64,000 nucleotides of DNA. Origin: Streptomyces drozdowiczii (GTDB lineage: Bacteria; Actinomycetota; Actinomycetes; Streptomycetales; Streptomycetaceae). Below, one piece after another: positions 9,234 through 18,769 of the stretch (the first letter of the stretch is position 1; every line of letters begins with the position of its first letter). Position numbers and translations under genes: made by a program. Where the stretch lies: positions 558,001 to 622,000 of the forward strand of contig NZ_CP098740.1 of assembly GCF_026167665.1 (NCBI RefSeq). Direction: 5' to 3'. Under the pieces are notes generated by a model. It saw nothing but the letters and a program-made list of their open reading frames with translations. It searched no databases and had not been told where the DNA came from.

Positions 9234-10637
9234 ATGGAGTGGTTCACCGCTGACGGGTACTGGCTCGGCCGGCTGGTCTTCCAGAAGGCCCTCGCCGTCG
9301 TCTACCTGACCGCCTTCCTCACCGCGGCGCTCCAGTTCCGGGCGCTGATCGGGGAGCGCGGCATGCTGCCCGCGACCGGGGAGCTGCGGCGTACGTCCTG
9401 GCGTAGCGCCCCGGGGCTCTTCCGGCTGCACTACTCCGACCGCTTCTTCGCCGCGGTCGCCTGGACGGGGTGCGCCGTATCCGTCGCGCTGATCGCCGGG
9501 GCGGACAACCAGGTGCCGCTGGGGGCCGCGATGGCGCTCTGGGCGGTGCCGTGGCTGCTGTACCTGTCGATCGTGCAGGTGGGCGGCGTCTGGTACGGCT
9601 TCGGCTGGGAATCGCTGCTGCTCGAGACGGGATTCCTCGCCGTCTTCCTGGGGAACGCGGGCACGGCGCCACCGGTGCTGGTGCTCTGGCTGCTGCGGTG
9701 GCTGCTGTTCCGGGTGGAGTTCGGCGCCGGGCTCATCAAGTGGCGCGGCGACGCCTGCTGGCGGAACCTCACCTGTCTGGACTTCCACCACGAGACGCAG
9801 CCGATGCCGGGCCCGCTGAGCTGGTTCTTCCACCATCTCCCCCGGCCCGTGCACCGGGTCGAGGTGGCGGCCAACCATGTGACCCAGCTGCTCGTCCCGG
9901 TGCTGCTGTTCACCCCGCAGCCGGTGGCGAGCGCGGCGGCCGGGCTGATGATCGTCACGCAGTTGTGGCTGGTGCTCTCGGGGAACTTCGCCTGGTTGAA
10001 CTGGCTGACCATCACGCTCGCGCTGCCGGCCATCGACTGGTCGCCGGTGGCCGAACCGCCCGCCCAGCGGGGGGCGCCCGTCTGGTACGAGGTGGTGGTC
10101 ATCGCGGTCACCGCGCTGATCCTGGTCCTCAGCTGTCGTCCGGCCCGCAATCTGGTCTCGCGCCGCCAGGTGATGAACCGGTCCTTCGACCCGCTGCGCC
10201 TGGTCAACACGTACGGCGCGTTCGGCAGTATCAGCCGGGTCCGCCTCGAAGTGGTGGTCGAGGGCACGGACGACGCGGTGGTGCGTCCGGGCACGGTGTG
10301 GAAGGAGTACGGCTTCCGGGGCAAACCGGGAGATCCGCGCCGGATGCCGCGCCAGTTCGCCCCGTACCATCTGCGGCTCGACTGGATGATGTGGTTCGCG
10401 GCGCTCTCCCCCGCGTACGCGAGGTCCTGGTTCGGGCCGTTCGTGGAGCGGCTGCTGGAGAACGACCGGGACACGCTGCGGCTGCTGCGGCACAACCCGT
10501 TCCCGGACGCCCCGCCCGCGCAGGTGCGGGCCAGGGTCTTCCGCTACCGGTTCACCACCTGGTCCGAACTGCGGGCCACCGGCTGCTGGTGGCACCGCAC
10601 GCTCGTCCGCGATTTCCTGCGTCCGACCAGGGCGTGA
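9234..10637 (+). CDS. Lipase maturation factor (LMF1)-like membrane protein
   Basis: A 467-residue multi-pass membrane protein resembling the lipase maturation factor family. The N-terminal two thirds hold about eight hydrophobic segments, with the family-like stretch FGAGLIKWRGDACWRNLTCL and then FHHETQPMPGPLSW. The last 150 residues are soluble and contain WKEYGFRGKPGDP and RLDWMMWFAAL, both typical. In animals LMF1 helps lipases fold in the endoplasmic reticulum; the bacterial role is not established. The start at ATG 9234 removes a long upstream open stretch with wrong codon character. It converges on amt with only four bases between the stop codons. Confidence 0.87.
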   Translation: MEWFTADGYWLGRLVFQKALAVVYLTAFLTAALQFRALIGERGMLPATGELRRTSWRSAPGLFRLHYSDRFFAAVAWTGCAVSVALIAGADNQVPLGAAMALWAVPWLLYLSIVQVGGVWYGFGWESLLLETGFLAVFLGNAGTAPPVLVLWLLRWLLFRVEFGAGLIKWRGDACWRNLTCLDFHHETQPMPGPLSWFFHHLPRPVHRVEVAANHVTQLLVPVLLFTPQPVASAAAGLMIVTQLWLVLSGNFAWLNWLTITLALPAIDWSPVAEPPAQRGAPVWYEVVVIAVTALILVLSCRPARNLVSRRQVMNRSFDPLRLVNTYGAFGSISRVRLEVVVEGTDDAVVRPGTVWKEYGFRGKPGDPRRMPRQFAPYHLRLDWMMWFAALSPAYARSWFGPFVERLLENDRDTLRLLRHNPFPDAPPAQVRARVFRYRFTTWSELRATGCWWHRTLVRDFLRPTRA

Positions 10638-10641
10638 GCGG

Positions 10642-11991
10642 CTACTTCCCGCTCTCGCGGGCCCGCAGCAGCCGGCTGATCTGCTCGACCAGTTCGTCGT
10701 CGCTCGCCACCCGCCGCTCGGAGGCCAGCGCGCCCAGGCGCTCGGCGGTCCGGAAGTCGTACGCGCGCTCCGCCTCCTCGCCCGGGACGTTGGCGTACTC
10801 CTCCCCCGCCCGGAAGCCGACGGTCAGGTCGACGGCCTTGGCGATGAGCCAGGTCAGGATGAACGAGAACGCGATCACGGACACGATCGCGACGAGCTGT
10901 TTGCCCAGGAGGCCCCAACCGCCGCCGTAGAACAGGCCCTCCTTGCCGCTGATGCGCGCCGTGGCGAAGAGGCCGACCATGACCAGGCCGATGAGTCCGC
11001 CGACGCCGTGCACCCCGACCACGTCGAGCGTGTCGTCCACGTTGAAGCGGAACTTGAGGGTGACCGCGTACGCGCTCACCGCCCCGACGACCAGTCCCGT
11101 GACCACCGCGCCCAGCGTGTTGATCTCGCCGCACGCCGGGGTGATGGCGACCATGCCCGCGACGGCCGACGACACCACGCCCATGGTGGTCACCCGGCCC
11201 GTGCGCCACTTCTCGACCAGCGGCCAGGTCACCATGGCGCCCGCCGCGCCGAGCTGCGTGTTGATGAAGGCGGCCGCGGCCGTGCCCTGATCGGTGAGTG
11301 CGGAGCCCGAGTTGAAGCCGAACCAGCCGAACCACAGCAGCCCGACGCCGACGACCACGAGCGGGATGTTGTTGGGGCGTTCCTCGCGGCGGGCGAAGTC
11401 GCGGGGTGCGCGCAGCACGAGGGCGACGGCGAGCCCGGCGACACCGGAGTTGAGTTCCACCGGCAGGCCGCCGGCGAAGTCGAGGGCGCCGAGGTGCTTC
11501 ACGATCCAGCCGTCCTTGTCGAACACCCAGTGCGCGATGGGGATGTAGACGAGGAGCAGCCAGAGCACCACGAAGACGAGCCAGCCCCGCATCGTGGCGC
11601 GGTCGGCGATGGAGCCGCTGATCAGCGCCACGGTGATGACGGCGAAGCCCATCTGGAAGGTGCTGTAGATGTACGTGGGGATGGCGCCGGTCAGCGTGTT
11701 GAGTTCGATGCCCTTCATGAAGACGTGGTCGAGGTTGCCGATGAGTCCGGCGCCGCCGACGTCCGGCCCGAACGCCAGGGTGTACCCGAGGACCCACCAG
11801 ACGAGGGTGCCGAAGGCCAGCGCGGCGAAGCTCATCTTGATCATCATGAGCACATGCCGGGTGCGCACCATGCCGCCGTAGAAGAACGCGAGTCCGGGCG
11901 TCATCAGCAGGACCATGGCGGTGGCGGCGAGCAGCCAGGCGGTGTCCCCGGAGTCGTACGCGGCCGGCATGGGCGCGGGAGCGGTGATCAT
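10642..11991 (-). CDS. amt: Ammonium transporter with Glu at the first pore position
   Basis: A 449-residue Amt/Mep/Rh family transporter with eleven predicted membrane helices and a soluble C-terminal tail of about 60 residues. FGWFGFNSGSAL and VHGVGGLIG are classic motifs. The second pore histidine is present at H328, but the first is replaced: the usual VHIN reads VELN with E179. A Glu at this place is known from fungal Mep1/Mep3 transporters and changes transport properties. It is the last gene of the urea block, 40 bp after ureD and with its own RBS (GAGG), so it probably moves ammonium released by urease. No glnK or glnD follows it. Confidence 0.95.
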   Translation of the reverse strand: MITAPAPMPAAYDSGDTAWLLAATAMVLLMTPGLAFFYGGMVRTRHVLMMIKMSFAALAFGTLVWWVLGYTLAFGPDVGGAGLIGNLDHVFMKGIELNTLTGAIPTYIYSTFQMGFAVITVALISGSIADRATMRGWLVFVVLWLLLVYIPIAHWVFDKDGWIVKHLGALDFAGGLPVELNSGVAGLAVALVLRAPRDFARREERPNNIPLVVVGVGLLWFGWFGFNSGSALTDQGTAAAAFINTQLGAAGAMVTWPLVEKWRTGRVTTMGVVSSAVAGMVAITPACGEINTLGAVVTGLVVGAVSAYAVTLKFRFNVDDTLDVVGVHGVGGLIGLVMVGLFATARISGKEGLFYGGGWGLLGKQLVAIVSVIAFSFILTWLIAKAVDLTVGFRAGEEYANVPGEEAERAYDFRTAERLGALASERRVASDDELVEQISRLLRARESGK

Positions 11992-12031
11992 CGGCGGTAC
12001 CTCGTGTAGGGAGGGTCGGGGCGGGGAAGTG

Positions 12032-12988
12032 CTACGGCTTGCGCAGGTCGGGCGGCGGGTGGCCGGTCAGCAGTCGGCGTACGGCGTGCCAGGCGGCCCG
12101 GTGCGCCTCCGCGACCCGGACCGGGCTGTCGTCGAGCAGCCGCACCCACGCCCCGCAGTCCCGGGGCAGCACGCTCACGCCGTACAGGACGCCGAGCCCG
12201 GCCAGCGCCTCGTGCAGGGTGTCGGCGAGCCCGGCGGCGGGAACGCGGTCGGTCACCACGAACAGCGAGGCGACGTGGTCGTGCCCGGCGAAGACCCCGG
12301 GCCCGAGCACTCCGCTCCCCGGCTGCCCCGGCGCCAGGCGGAGGGTGTCGATGGCGAGGAGGGTGCCGTCGGGCCGGCTGACGCGGAGGTCGGTGGCGAG
12401 CATCCGGTACGCGTGGCGCTCGCCCCGGGCGAGCCGGCCGGCGGTGAGGGTGTCGCCCACGAGGACGGTGGCGCCGGGCGCGACGGTGACCTCGGTGCGC
12501 TGGTAGAACCGCGCGTCCCGGAACGGGATGAGCGGGTCGGGGAGGTATTCGACGTAGCTGCCGGCCTCGGCGGTGAGGTGGAAGCGCTGGCTCGCGTAGT
12601 CGTGCTCCATCCGGAAGACCTTGGTCGCGGCCTGGGTCGTCAGGTGGACCTGGGTGCCGGGGCCGCAGTGGAAGTCCATCCGGTAGCGGTCGGCCTGGGC
12701 GATGCCGCCGCCGGTCGCCATCAGGTACACGTAACTCATGCCGGGCTGCGCGGGGTCGATCCACAGCGGGCGCATGATCTGGAGCGGGGTCTTCTGGTAG
12801 CGCCCGACGAGTTCGGTGCGCCCGCCCCGCACGGCGAAGGCGAGGTCGAGGATGCCCACCTTGGCCGGGGAGCCGGGCGCCAGGGTGTCCGGGACGGAGG
12901 CCAGGGCCGCCACGTCCGGGGGGACGCGGACGGGGGCGTAGTACTCCTCGGTGAGCCGGGCCTTCGGCCGCCGCGGGGCGAGCGGCAT
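12032..12988 (-). CDS. ureD: Urease accessory protein UreD/UreH
   Basis: A 318-residue urease activation scaffold protein. UreD binds apo-urease and recruits UreF and UreG for nickel insertion. The conserved stretch TTQAATKVFRM and the following YLPDPLIPF are clearly UreD. Only one base separates it from the ureG stop, so the genes are translationally coupled. The length is slightly above the usual 270-300 owing to a longer N-terminus. It acts in the cytoplasm. Confidence 0.95.
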   Translation of the reverse strand: MPLAPRRPKARLTEEYYAPVRVPPDVAALASVPDTLAPGSPAKVGILDLAFAVRGGRTELVGRYQKTPLQIMRPLWIDPAQPGMSYVYLMATGGGIAQADRYRMDFHCGPGTQVHLTTQAATKVFRMEHDYASQRFHLTAEAGSYVEYLPDPLIPFRDARFYQRTEVTVAPGATVLVGDTLTAGRLARGERHAYRMLATDLRVSRPDGTLLAIDTLRLAPGQPGSGVLGPGVFAGHDHVASLFVVTDRVPAAGLADTLHEALAGLGVLYGVSVLPRDCGAWVRLLDDSPVRVAEAHRAAWHAVRRLLTGHPPPDLRKP

Positions 12989-12989
12989 G

Positions 12990-13610
12990 TCAGATCAGCA
13001 CCTTGCGGCGCGATTCGAGGTAGCCGGCGATCTCGTCCACGCCCACGCCGGTCAGGCAGTCGGTGAGGACGACGGGGCGGTCGCCCCGCACCCGGTGGGC
13101 GTCGGACTCCATGACGCCGATGTCCGTACGCACGTACTGCGCGATGTCGATCTTGTTGATGACCAGCAGGTCGGAGTCGGTGATGCCCGGTCCGCGCTTG
13201 CGGGGCATCTTCTCGCCCTCCGCGGTGTCGAGCACGAAGAGGAAGAGGTCGACCAGGGCGGGGCTGAACGTCAGGGTGAGGTTGTCGCCGCCGGACTCGT
13301 ACAGGAGCGTGTCGGTGTCCGGGAAGCGCTCCAGCATCTCCGCGCCGGCCGCGAGGTTCATCGTCGGGTCGTCGCGTACGGCGGTGTGCGGGCAGGCGCC
13401 CGTCTCGACGCCGACGACGCGCTCGGGTTCGAGGACACCGGCCAGGGTGCGGCGGACGTGCTGGGCGTCCTCCTGGGTGTAGATGTCGTTGGTGATGACG
13501 GCGGGGCGGTGGCCTCGTGCGATCAGGACCGGGACCAGCGCCTCGATGAGCGCCGTCTTGCCGGAACCGACGGGTCCGCCGATGCCGACCCTGAGTACGT
13601 TGTCGTCCAT
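12990..13610 (-). CDS. ureG: Urease accessory GTPase UreG
   Basis: A 206-residue GTPase that powers nickel delivery into urease. The P-loop GPVGSGKT is at about residues 11-18, the metal-binding Cys-Pro-His motif appears in GACPHTAVRDD near residue 72, and NKIDIA is the guanine-specificity motif. The length matches the family. There is no histidine-rich N-terminal extension of the kind some UreG proteins use to store nickel, which matters because ureE is absent. GAGGAGCACC precedes the ATG. Confidence 0.96.
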   Translation of the reverse strand: MDDNVLRVGIGGPVGSGKTALIEALVPVLIARGHRPAVITNDIYTQEDAQHVRRTLAGVLEPERVVGVETGACPHTAVRDDPTMNLAAGAEMLERFPDTDTLLYESGGDNLTLTFSPALVDLFLFVLDTAEGEKMPRKRGPGITDSDLLVINKIDIAQYVRTDIGVMESDAHRVRGDRPVVLTDCLTGVGVDEIAGYLESRRKVLI

Positions 13611-13642
13611 GGTGCTCCTCGGGGTGTCGTGGTGGGTGGTGC

Positions 13643-14389
13643 TCAGCTGGCGAAGAGGCGGGCCTCGGCCCGTTCATGACGGCCCGACATGACGTCGGAG
13701 GCGAAGACGGTGGCGCCGATGTCGTCCAGCTCCCCGCGCAGCGCCGCGTCGACGGTGGTCTCGATCACGGGCGCGGCGCCCCTGAGCAGGGTCTGCGCCG
13801 TACGGTGGTCGGTCAGCCGGAGCCGCAGGGCGGCGCCCGCGAAGCTGACGCAGAACGCGAACAGGTCGGCGGCGACCGCCTGCCGGACCGGGACGCCGGT
13901 CGCCGCGTACACGATCCCGGCGGCCACCGCCTGGGTGCCGGGGGCCTCGCGGCGCACGACCCGCTCGTAGTAGTCGCCGATCTCCGGGCGGCCGAAGACC
14001 TCGTGGCCCAGGTCCAGGAGCTGCCGTCCGGTCCGGGTGGCGGCCTGGCGCATCTCCCGGCCCAGCTTCGTGGCGAACAGGTGCTCGTCGGTCCGGACCA
14101 CGGTCTCCGGGTCGCCCGCCGCGGTCGCCCGGTGGGCGAGGGCGAGCGCGGTGGCGTCGGCCGGCCCGACGCCGTGCAGCAGCAGGTCCGCCAGCAGCGC
14201 CGGCAGGCTCTCCGGGTCCACGGCACCCGCCTGGGCGTAGCCCTCCAGACTGTGCGAGAGGGTGTAGAAGCCGCTCGGGAACGCCGAGTCGGTCAGCTGG
14301 AGGCTGACCAGCAGCGGTCCGAGGCCGGTGGCCGCCGTGGTTCCCGCCGGGCCGGGGTCGCCCGCGATGTCGCCCTCCTTGCGGTACAT
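13643..14389 (-). CDS. ureF: Urease accessory protein UreF
   Basis: A 248-residue all-helical accessory protein that bridges UreD and UreG. The N-terminal LQLTDSAFPSGFYTLSHSLE is diagnostic of UreF. ATG 14389 lies five bases after the ureC stop, so it is read from the same mRNA and is probably coupled. Length and conservation are normal. Confidence 0.94.
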   Translation of the reverse strand: MYRKEGDIAGDPGPAGTTAATGLGPLLVSLQLTDSAFPSGFYTLSHSLEGYAQAGAVDPESLPALLADLLLHGVGPADATALALAHRATAAGDPETVVRTDEHLFATKLGREMRQAATRTGRQLLDLGHEVFGRPEIGDYYERVVRREAPGTQAVAAGIVYAATGVPVRQAVAADLFAFCVSFAGAALRLRLTDHRTAQTLLRGAAPVIETTVDAALRGELDDIGATVFASDVMSGRHERAEARLFAS

Positions 14390-14394
14390 CGGCC

Positions 14395-16119
14395 CTAGAC
14401 CAGGAAGTAGAGGTGGTTCAGGGGCAGCGTCTCGGCCGGGTCGATGGTGGCGACCTTGCCGTTGAGCGTGACCTTGAACGTCTCCGGGTCGACCTGGACG
14501 TCGGGCAGGGCATCGTTGCGGATCATGTTGTGCTTGCCGATCGTGCGGGTACGGCGCACCGGGAGCACCTGGCGCTCCAGGCCGAGTTCGGCCGGCACTC
14601 CGGCGGCGATGCCCGCCTGCGACATGAACGTGGCGTGGGTGGCCGGGAGCGCCTTGCCGTACTGCCCGAACATCGGCCGGTAGATCACCGGTTGCGGGGT
14701 GGGCAGGGAGGCGTTGGGGTCGCCCATCTGCGCCCAGGAGACGATGCCGCCCTTGATGATCATCTTCGGCTTGGCGGCGAAGGAGTGGATGGGCCACAGC
14801 ACGATGTCGGCGAGCTTGCCCTTCTCGATCGAGCCCACGTAGTCGGAGATCCCGGAGGCGATGGCGGGGTTGATGGTGACCTTGGCGAGGTAGCGCAGCA
14901 CCCGCTGGTTGTCGTTGCGCTCCGAGTCGCCCTCCAGGATTCCCAGCTTGTCCTTGCAGTGGTGCGCGGTCTGGAAGGCCCGGGTGACGGACTCGCCGAT
15001 GCGGCCCATGGCCTGGGAGTCGGAGGAGAACATGCTGATCACGCCGAGGTCGTGCAGCACGGACTCGGCGGCGATGGTCTCGGCCCGCACCCGGCTGTCG
15101 GCGAACGACACGTCCTCGGGGATGTCGCGGCTCAGGTGGTGGCAGACCATGACCATGTCGAGGAGTTCGTCCACCGAGTTCCGGGTGTACGGCAGCGTCG
15201 GGTTGGTGGAGGACGGCAGGACGTTCGGTTCGCCGGTGACGCGGAGGATGTCGGGGGCGTGGCCGCCGCCCGCGCCCTCGCTGTGGAAGGTGTGGATGGC
15301 CCTGCCGTCGATGGCGGAGCGGGTGTCCTCGAAGAACCCGCTCTCGTTGAGGCTGTCGGTGTGGATGGACACCTGGACGTCGTGGGCGTCGGCGACGGTC
15401 AGCGCGTTGTCGATGACGGCCGGGGTCGCGCCCCAGTCCTCGTGCACCTTGAGTCCGCAGGCGCCCGCGGTGACCTGCTCGTTGAGGGCCTCGGGCAGGC
15501 TTCCGTTGCCCTTCGCCATGATGCCGAGGTTGACGGGGAACGCCTCGGCGGCCTGGAGCAGCTTGCCGATGTTGTACGGGCCCGGGGTGCAGGTCGTCCC
15601 GTTGGAGCCGTCTGTCGGGCCGGTACCGCCGCCGATGAGCGTGGTGATGCCGTTGGTCAGCGCCTGTTCGGCCTGTTGCGGGGCGATGAGGTGCACATGG
15701 GTGTCGATGGCGCCCGCGGTGGCGATCAGGTGCTCGCCCGCGATGGCCTCCGTGCCGGGGCCGACGACCAGGTCCGGGTCGACGTTGTTCTGCGTCTGCG
15801 GGTTGCCGGACTTGCCGATGCCGACGATGAAGCCGTCCTTGATGCCGATGTCGCACTTGACGACGCCGACCATGGGGTCGATGACCACCACGTTGGTGAT
15901 CACGGTGTCGAGCGCGCCCTGGGCGGCGGTGGCCTGCGGGTCGGAGGCCATGCCGTCGCGCATGGTCTTGCCGCCGCCGTAGACGACCTCGTCGCCGTAG
16001 AGGCCCTCGCTGTAGTCCTTCTCGACCTCGACGACGAGGTTGGTGTCGGCGAGGTGGAAGCGGTCACCGACCGTCGGGCCGAACATGTCGGTGTACTGCT
16101 TGCGCGGCAGGATGGGCAT
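14395..16119 (-). CDS. ureC: Urease alpha subunit (nickel catalytic subunit)
   Basis: A 574-residue catalytic subunit that hydrolyses urea to ammonia and carbamate. All nickel ligands are present: H141 and H143 (DTHVHL), carbamylated K224 (GLKVHEDWG), H253 (SIHTDSLNE), H279 (HTFHSEG) and D367 ([10 protein letters not shown]). The mobile-flap pair C326-H327 is also there. Its ATG overlaps the ureB stop by one base (TGATG). The enzyme should be active if supplied with nickel. Confidence 0.98.
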   Translation of the reverse strand: MPILPRKQYTDMFGPTVGDRFHLADTNLVVEVEKDYSEGLYGDEVVYGGGKTMRDGMASDPQATAAQGALDTVITNVVVIDPMVGVVKCDIGIKDGFIVGIGKSGNPQTQNNVDPDLVVGPGTEAIAGEHLIATAGAIDTHVHLIAPQQAEQALTNGITTLIGGGTGPTDGSNGTTCTPGPYNIGKLLQAAEAFPVNLGIMAKGNGSLPEALNEQVTAGACGLKVHEDWGATPAVIDNALTVADAHDVQVSIHTDSLNESGFFEDTRSAIDGRAIHTFHSEGAGGGHAPDILRVTGEPNVLPSSTNPTLPYTRNSVDELLDMVMVCHHLSRDIPEDVSFADSRVRAETIAAESVLHDLGVISMFSSDSQAMGRIGESVTRAFQTAHHCKDKLGILEGDSERNDNQRVLRYLAKVTINPAIASGISDYVGSIEKGKLADIVLWPIHSFAAKPKMIIKGGIVSWAQMGDPNASLPTPQPVIYRPMFGQYGKALPATHATFMSQAGIAAGVPAELGLERQVLPVRRTRTIGKHNMIRNDALPDVQVDPETFKVTLNGKVATIDPAETLPLNHLYFLV

Positions 16120-16604
16120 CAGCGCGACCCCTTCTTCTTGTCCTTGCCGGACTTCGCGGGCTTGGCGGGCCGGTCCGCCTTGGAGGACTTCGCGGCCTTC
16201 GAGGGTTTCGCGGCCTCGGCGGGCCGAGCGGCCTCGGCCCCCTGGAAGCCGCGTTCGATGGCCCGGCGGACGGCTTCGACGCGGGCGGGGTGGGAGGAGA
16301 GGCTGCCGTTGAGCAGCCCGCTGAAGCCGGTGAGCCGGCCGGTTCCGGCGTACGCGCACAGCTCGACCTCGCGCGTCCCGCCGGGCTCGAACCGTACGGA
16401 GGTGCCGGCTGCGATGTTGAGGTGCATGCCGAGGGTCGCCTCGCGGTCGAACGAGAGCGCCGAGTTGACCTCGAAGAAGTGGTAGTGCGATCCGATCTGG
16501 ACGGCCCGGTCGCCGGTGTTGCTCACGGTGACCTTGAGCGTGCGGCGGCCCGCGTTGAGCTCGATCGGGCCGTCTCCGTACAGGTACTGCTGACGGAACG
16601 TCAT
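16119..16604 (-). CDS. ureB: Urease beta subunit with lysine-rich C-terminal extension
   Basis: A 161-residue beta subunit. Residues 1-105 are ordinary UreB, including [10 protein letters not shown] and [13 protein letters not shown]. The last 40-45 residues, after about 120, are an extra low-complexity tail of Ala, Lys, Ser and Pro ending KDKKKGSR. UreB usually stops near residue 105. The gene overlaps the upstream chelatase-like gene by four bases (ATGA) and ureC by one base. The tail is of unknown role; it is in frame up to the ureC start, so it is not a frameshift product. Confidence 0.93.
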   Translation of the reverse strand: MTFRQQYLYGDGPIELNAGRRTLKVTVSNTGDRAVQIGSHYHFFEVNSALSFDREATLGMHLNIAAGTSVRFEPGGTREVELCAYAGTGRLTGFSGLLNGSLSSHPARVEAVRRAIERGFQGAEAARPAEAAKPSKAAKSSKADRPAKPAKSGKDKKKGSR

Positions 16605-17448
16605 GCGATGCTCCTGATGCCTCGGTCCGCTTCGGCGGCGGACGGGTGGTGGTGATGCCGGTGCGCGTCCCCCGGGCCGTGGTCGTGGGGATGGCCGTGC
16701 GCGTGGCCGTGGCCCTCCCCGGCGGGTGGGTGTGCGCGTGGCCGTGGTGGTCGGCGGCGGCGAGCCCGGCGGTGATGCCGTCGTCGCCGTGCTCGCGCAG
16801 CCGCCGGTGCGCTTCGGTCGCGCGCTCGGCCAGCACCCGCCGCAGCGCGGGGACCGGCACGAGGGGCCCGGCGTCCGTCACCGGCACCGGCTGCGCGCCG
16901 ACCGGCCCGGCCGCCGTGAACGACGCGGGCAGCAGCGCCACGCGCTCCGCGCCCAGCAGCCCGCAGCGCCGGACGCCTTCGGCCGGGTCCGGGTCGCCGC
17001 CGTCGAAGGCGACCTCGACCAGCGAGTGGCGCCCGTAGCGGCGGACGAGCGCGGCGACGCGGTACAGCTCGGCGTCCTCGAACGGGTCGCCGGAGGGGGC
17101 GGTGACGAGGAGCGCCGCGTCCGCGGGTGCCCGGCCGGCCGCCGCGCGCAGCCAGGCGACGAGGTGCTGGGCGGTGCCGAAGGGCTCGGCGAGCAGCACG
17201 GCTCCGGGGCCGGCGACGGGGACGGCGCGCAGGGTGCGCGCGGTGTCCGCGACGAGTCCGGGGTCGCGGCCCAGCGTCATCGGGACGACCACGGCGGGCT
17301 CGCCCCGGCGCTGGTGCGCGGCGACGGCGCGGAAGAGCGCGCGGCCGTTGGGGACGACGCTCACGTCCGGGCCGAGCAGGCCCTCCAGCGCTCTGCCGTA
17401 CGCGGCTTCGTGGCCGCAGACGGCGATGACGGCCGCGTTCCCCGTCAC
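16601..17448 (-). CDS. CbiX/SirB-like chelatase-family protein with histidine-rich tail
   Basis: Placed between ureA and ureB, this protein of about 282 residues resembles the two-lobed CbiX/SirB chelatases. Lobe one has GHE near residue 13 in place of GHGSR and [11 protein letters not shown]; lobe two has [15 protein letters not shown] and RVALLPASF, with the second chelatase His not visible. The frame must move once at 16717-16726 (one missing base in CCCCGGCGGG). It then reads a tail with about 16 His in 37 residues and ends in TGA overlapping the ureB ATG by four bases, which supports this reading. The tail resembles those of UreE nickel chaperones, and ureE is absent. I infer a role in nickel binding or delivery; it has not been shown. 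Start GTG 17448 follows the ureA stop by two bases. Confidence 0.75.
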
Positions 17449-17450
17449 GG

Positions 17451-17755
17451 TCAGCCGCCGATGGGGTCGTGGCAGGAGACCAGCTTGGTGCCGTCCACGA
17501 AGGACGCCTCGACCTGGAGGAGGCCGAGCATCTCCCGTACCCCGGGCATGGTGTCGTCCTCGCCCACCACATGGCGGCCCAGCTCCATGCAGTCCGCGAC
17601 GCTCCTGCCGTCGCGGGCCGCCTCCAGGATCGCCTCGGTGATCAGCGCGACCGACTCGCTGTAGTTGAGCTTGAGGCCGCGGGCCTGGCGCTTGCGGGCC
17701 AGGTCGGCCACGACGTAGACGAGCAGTTTGTCGATCTCGCGGGGGCGAGGTTCAT
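17451..17755 (-). CDS. ureA: Urease gamma subunit (frame corrected near the start)
   Basis: A 101-residue gamma subunit, with the typical [19 protein letters not shown] and the C-terminal [11 protein letters not shown] 17755 has GAGGAAGG upstream, but the frame from it runs out of phase after four codons: one base is missing in the run of five C at 17741-17745. Restoring it gives [14 protein letters not shown], exactly the family N-terminus. I therefore treat this as a likely under-called homopolymer and not as a dead gene. It heads the urease subunit genes. Confidence 0.9.
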
Positions 17756-17803
17756 CGTGGGTGCCTTCCTCGGGATGTACGGGTGCGGGGATGCGGGGCC
17801 TCG

Positions 17804-18769
17804 TCAGCCGTCGCCGCGGCGCAGACGCGGCAGCAGGGGCACGGCGGCCAGCAGCGTCCAGGTGGTGAGGATGAACGGCCAGGTGAAGGTGTGGCCGCCG
17901 AAGGGTTTGAAGAAGGAGGTCAGGGACGCGGTCAGGCCCGTGCTCACCACCGCGCCGAACAGCGCGTAGATCCCGTTCCAGACCGTGGGGGCCAGGAAGA
18001 CGGCTCCGAGGCCGATGGCGACGAGTACCGCGTTGTATCCGTAGATGCCGTTGGCGATCAGCGCCGTCGGCGCGCCCAGCAGCCAGGCGGCGACGATCCC
18101 GGCCACGCTGCCGGCGGCGGCCCAGAGCACGACGCGTGGGCCGGCCAGGGCGAGTCCGACGAGCATGATCAGCCCGACGTACCAGCTCTCGACCAGGAAG
18201 ACCTGCGAGACGTTGTTGAAGAAGGCGTGCCACAGGTCGTTCCAGGTGATCCCGGTGTCACCGCTCGTCGTGCTGGAGACGGCGGCCGGGGGTCCGTGCC
18301 AGACGCGGTCGAAGGAGGGGGCGCCGACCACCATCACGCCGGAGACCAGGCAGAACGGCGCGGTCATGGGGCTGAGGCGGTACGGCGTGAGGAGGGTGGC
18401 GAGTGTCGCCATGAGGATGACGCACAGGACGGCGCCCACGACGGTCAGCACATAGGTGGCGGGGTGGTTGCCGAGCGTCGAGACCAGGGCGATGCCGGTC
18501 AGACAGCCCGCGAACCCCTGCATGCCGAGGGCGATGCTCCCCCGGTCGACGGCCAGCGCATAGGCGGCGGCGGTGGCGATCAGCGTCCCCAGCGTGGCGA
18601 AGAGGCCGGTCTCCCAGCCCGCCGCCCACAGCCCCGCGAGGATCGCCGCACCGGTGAACAGGCCCGCCTGGAAGTCGACCTGGCCGACGCCGCGCAGGGA
18701 TGCCAGCAGGTACGCGGACGGCTGACGGCTCTCCAGCCGCCGGACGACATCCGGCTCGGCGAGGGACAC
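17804..18769 (-). CDS. Urea transporter (UT family)
   Basis: A 321-residue membrane protein of the urea transporter family, with about ten helices in two inverted repeats. The motifs [14 protein letters not shown] and [16 protein letters not shown] occupy the expected pore positions in each half. GTG 18769 is the only good start after an upstream stop; GGAG lies seven bases before it. It is the first gene of the urea block, 48 bp ahead of ureA, and should let urea cross the membrane down its gradient. Confidence 0.92.
   Translation of the reverse strand: MSLAEPDVVRRLESRQPSAYLLASLRGVGQVDFQAGLFTGAAILAGLWAAGWETGLFATLGTLIATAAAYALAVDRGSIALGMQGFAGCLTGIALVSTLGNHPATYVLTVVGAVLCVILMATLATLLTPYRLSPMTAPFCLVSGVMVVGAPSFDRVWHGPPAAVSSTTSGDTGITWNDLWHAFFNNVSQVFLVESWYVGLIMLVGLALAGPRVVLWAAAGSVAGIVAAWLLGAPTALIANGIYGYNAVLVAIGLGAVFLAPTVWNGIYALFGAVVSTGLTASLTSFFKPFGGHTFTWPFILTTWTLLAAVPLLPRLRRGDG

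Noticed and set aside
16601..17448. Reading the CbiX-like protein in one frame as a fusion through ureB into ureC
   Set aside because: The single frame passes through ureB antiphase and gives Thr/Arg-rich nonsense after the first His cluster. The one-base correction gives a His tail and a stop that overlaps the ureB start by four bases.
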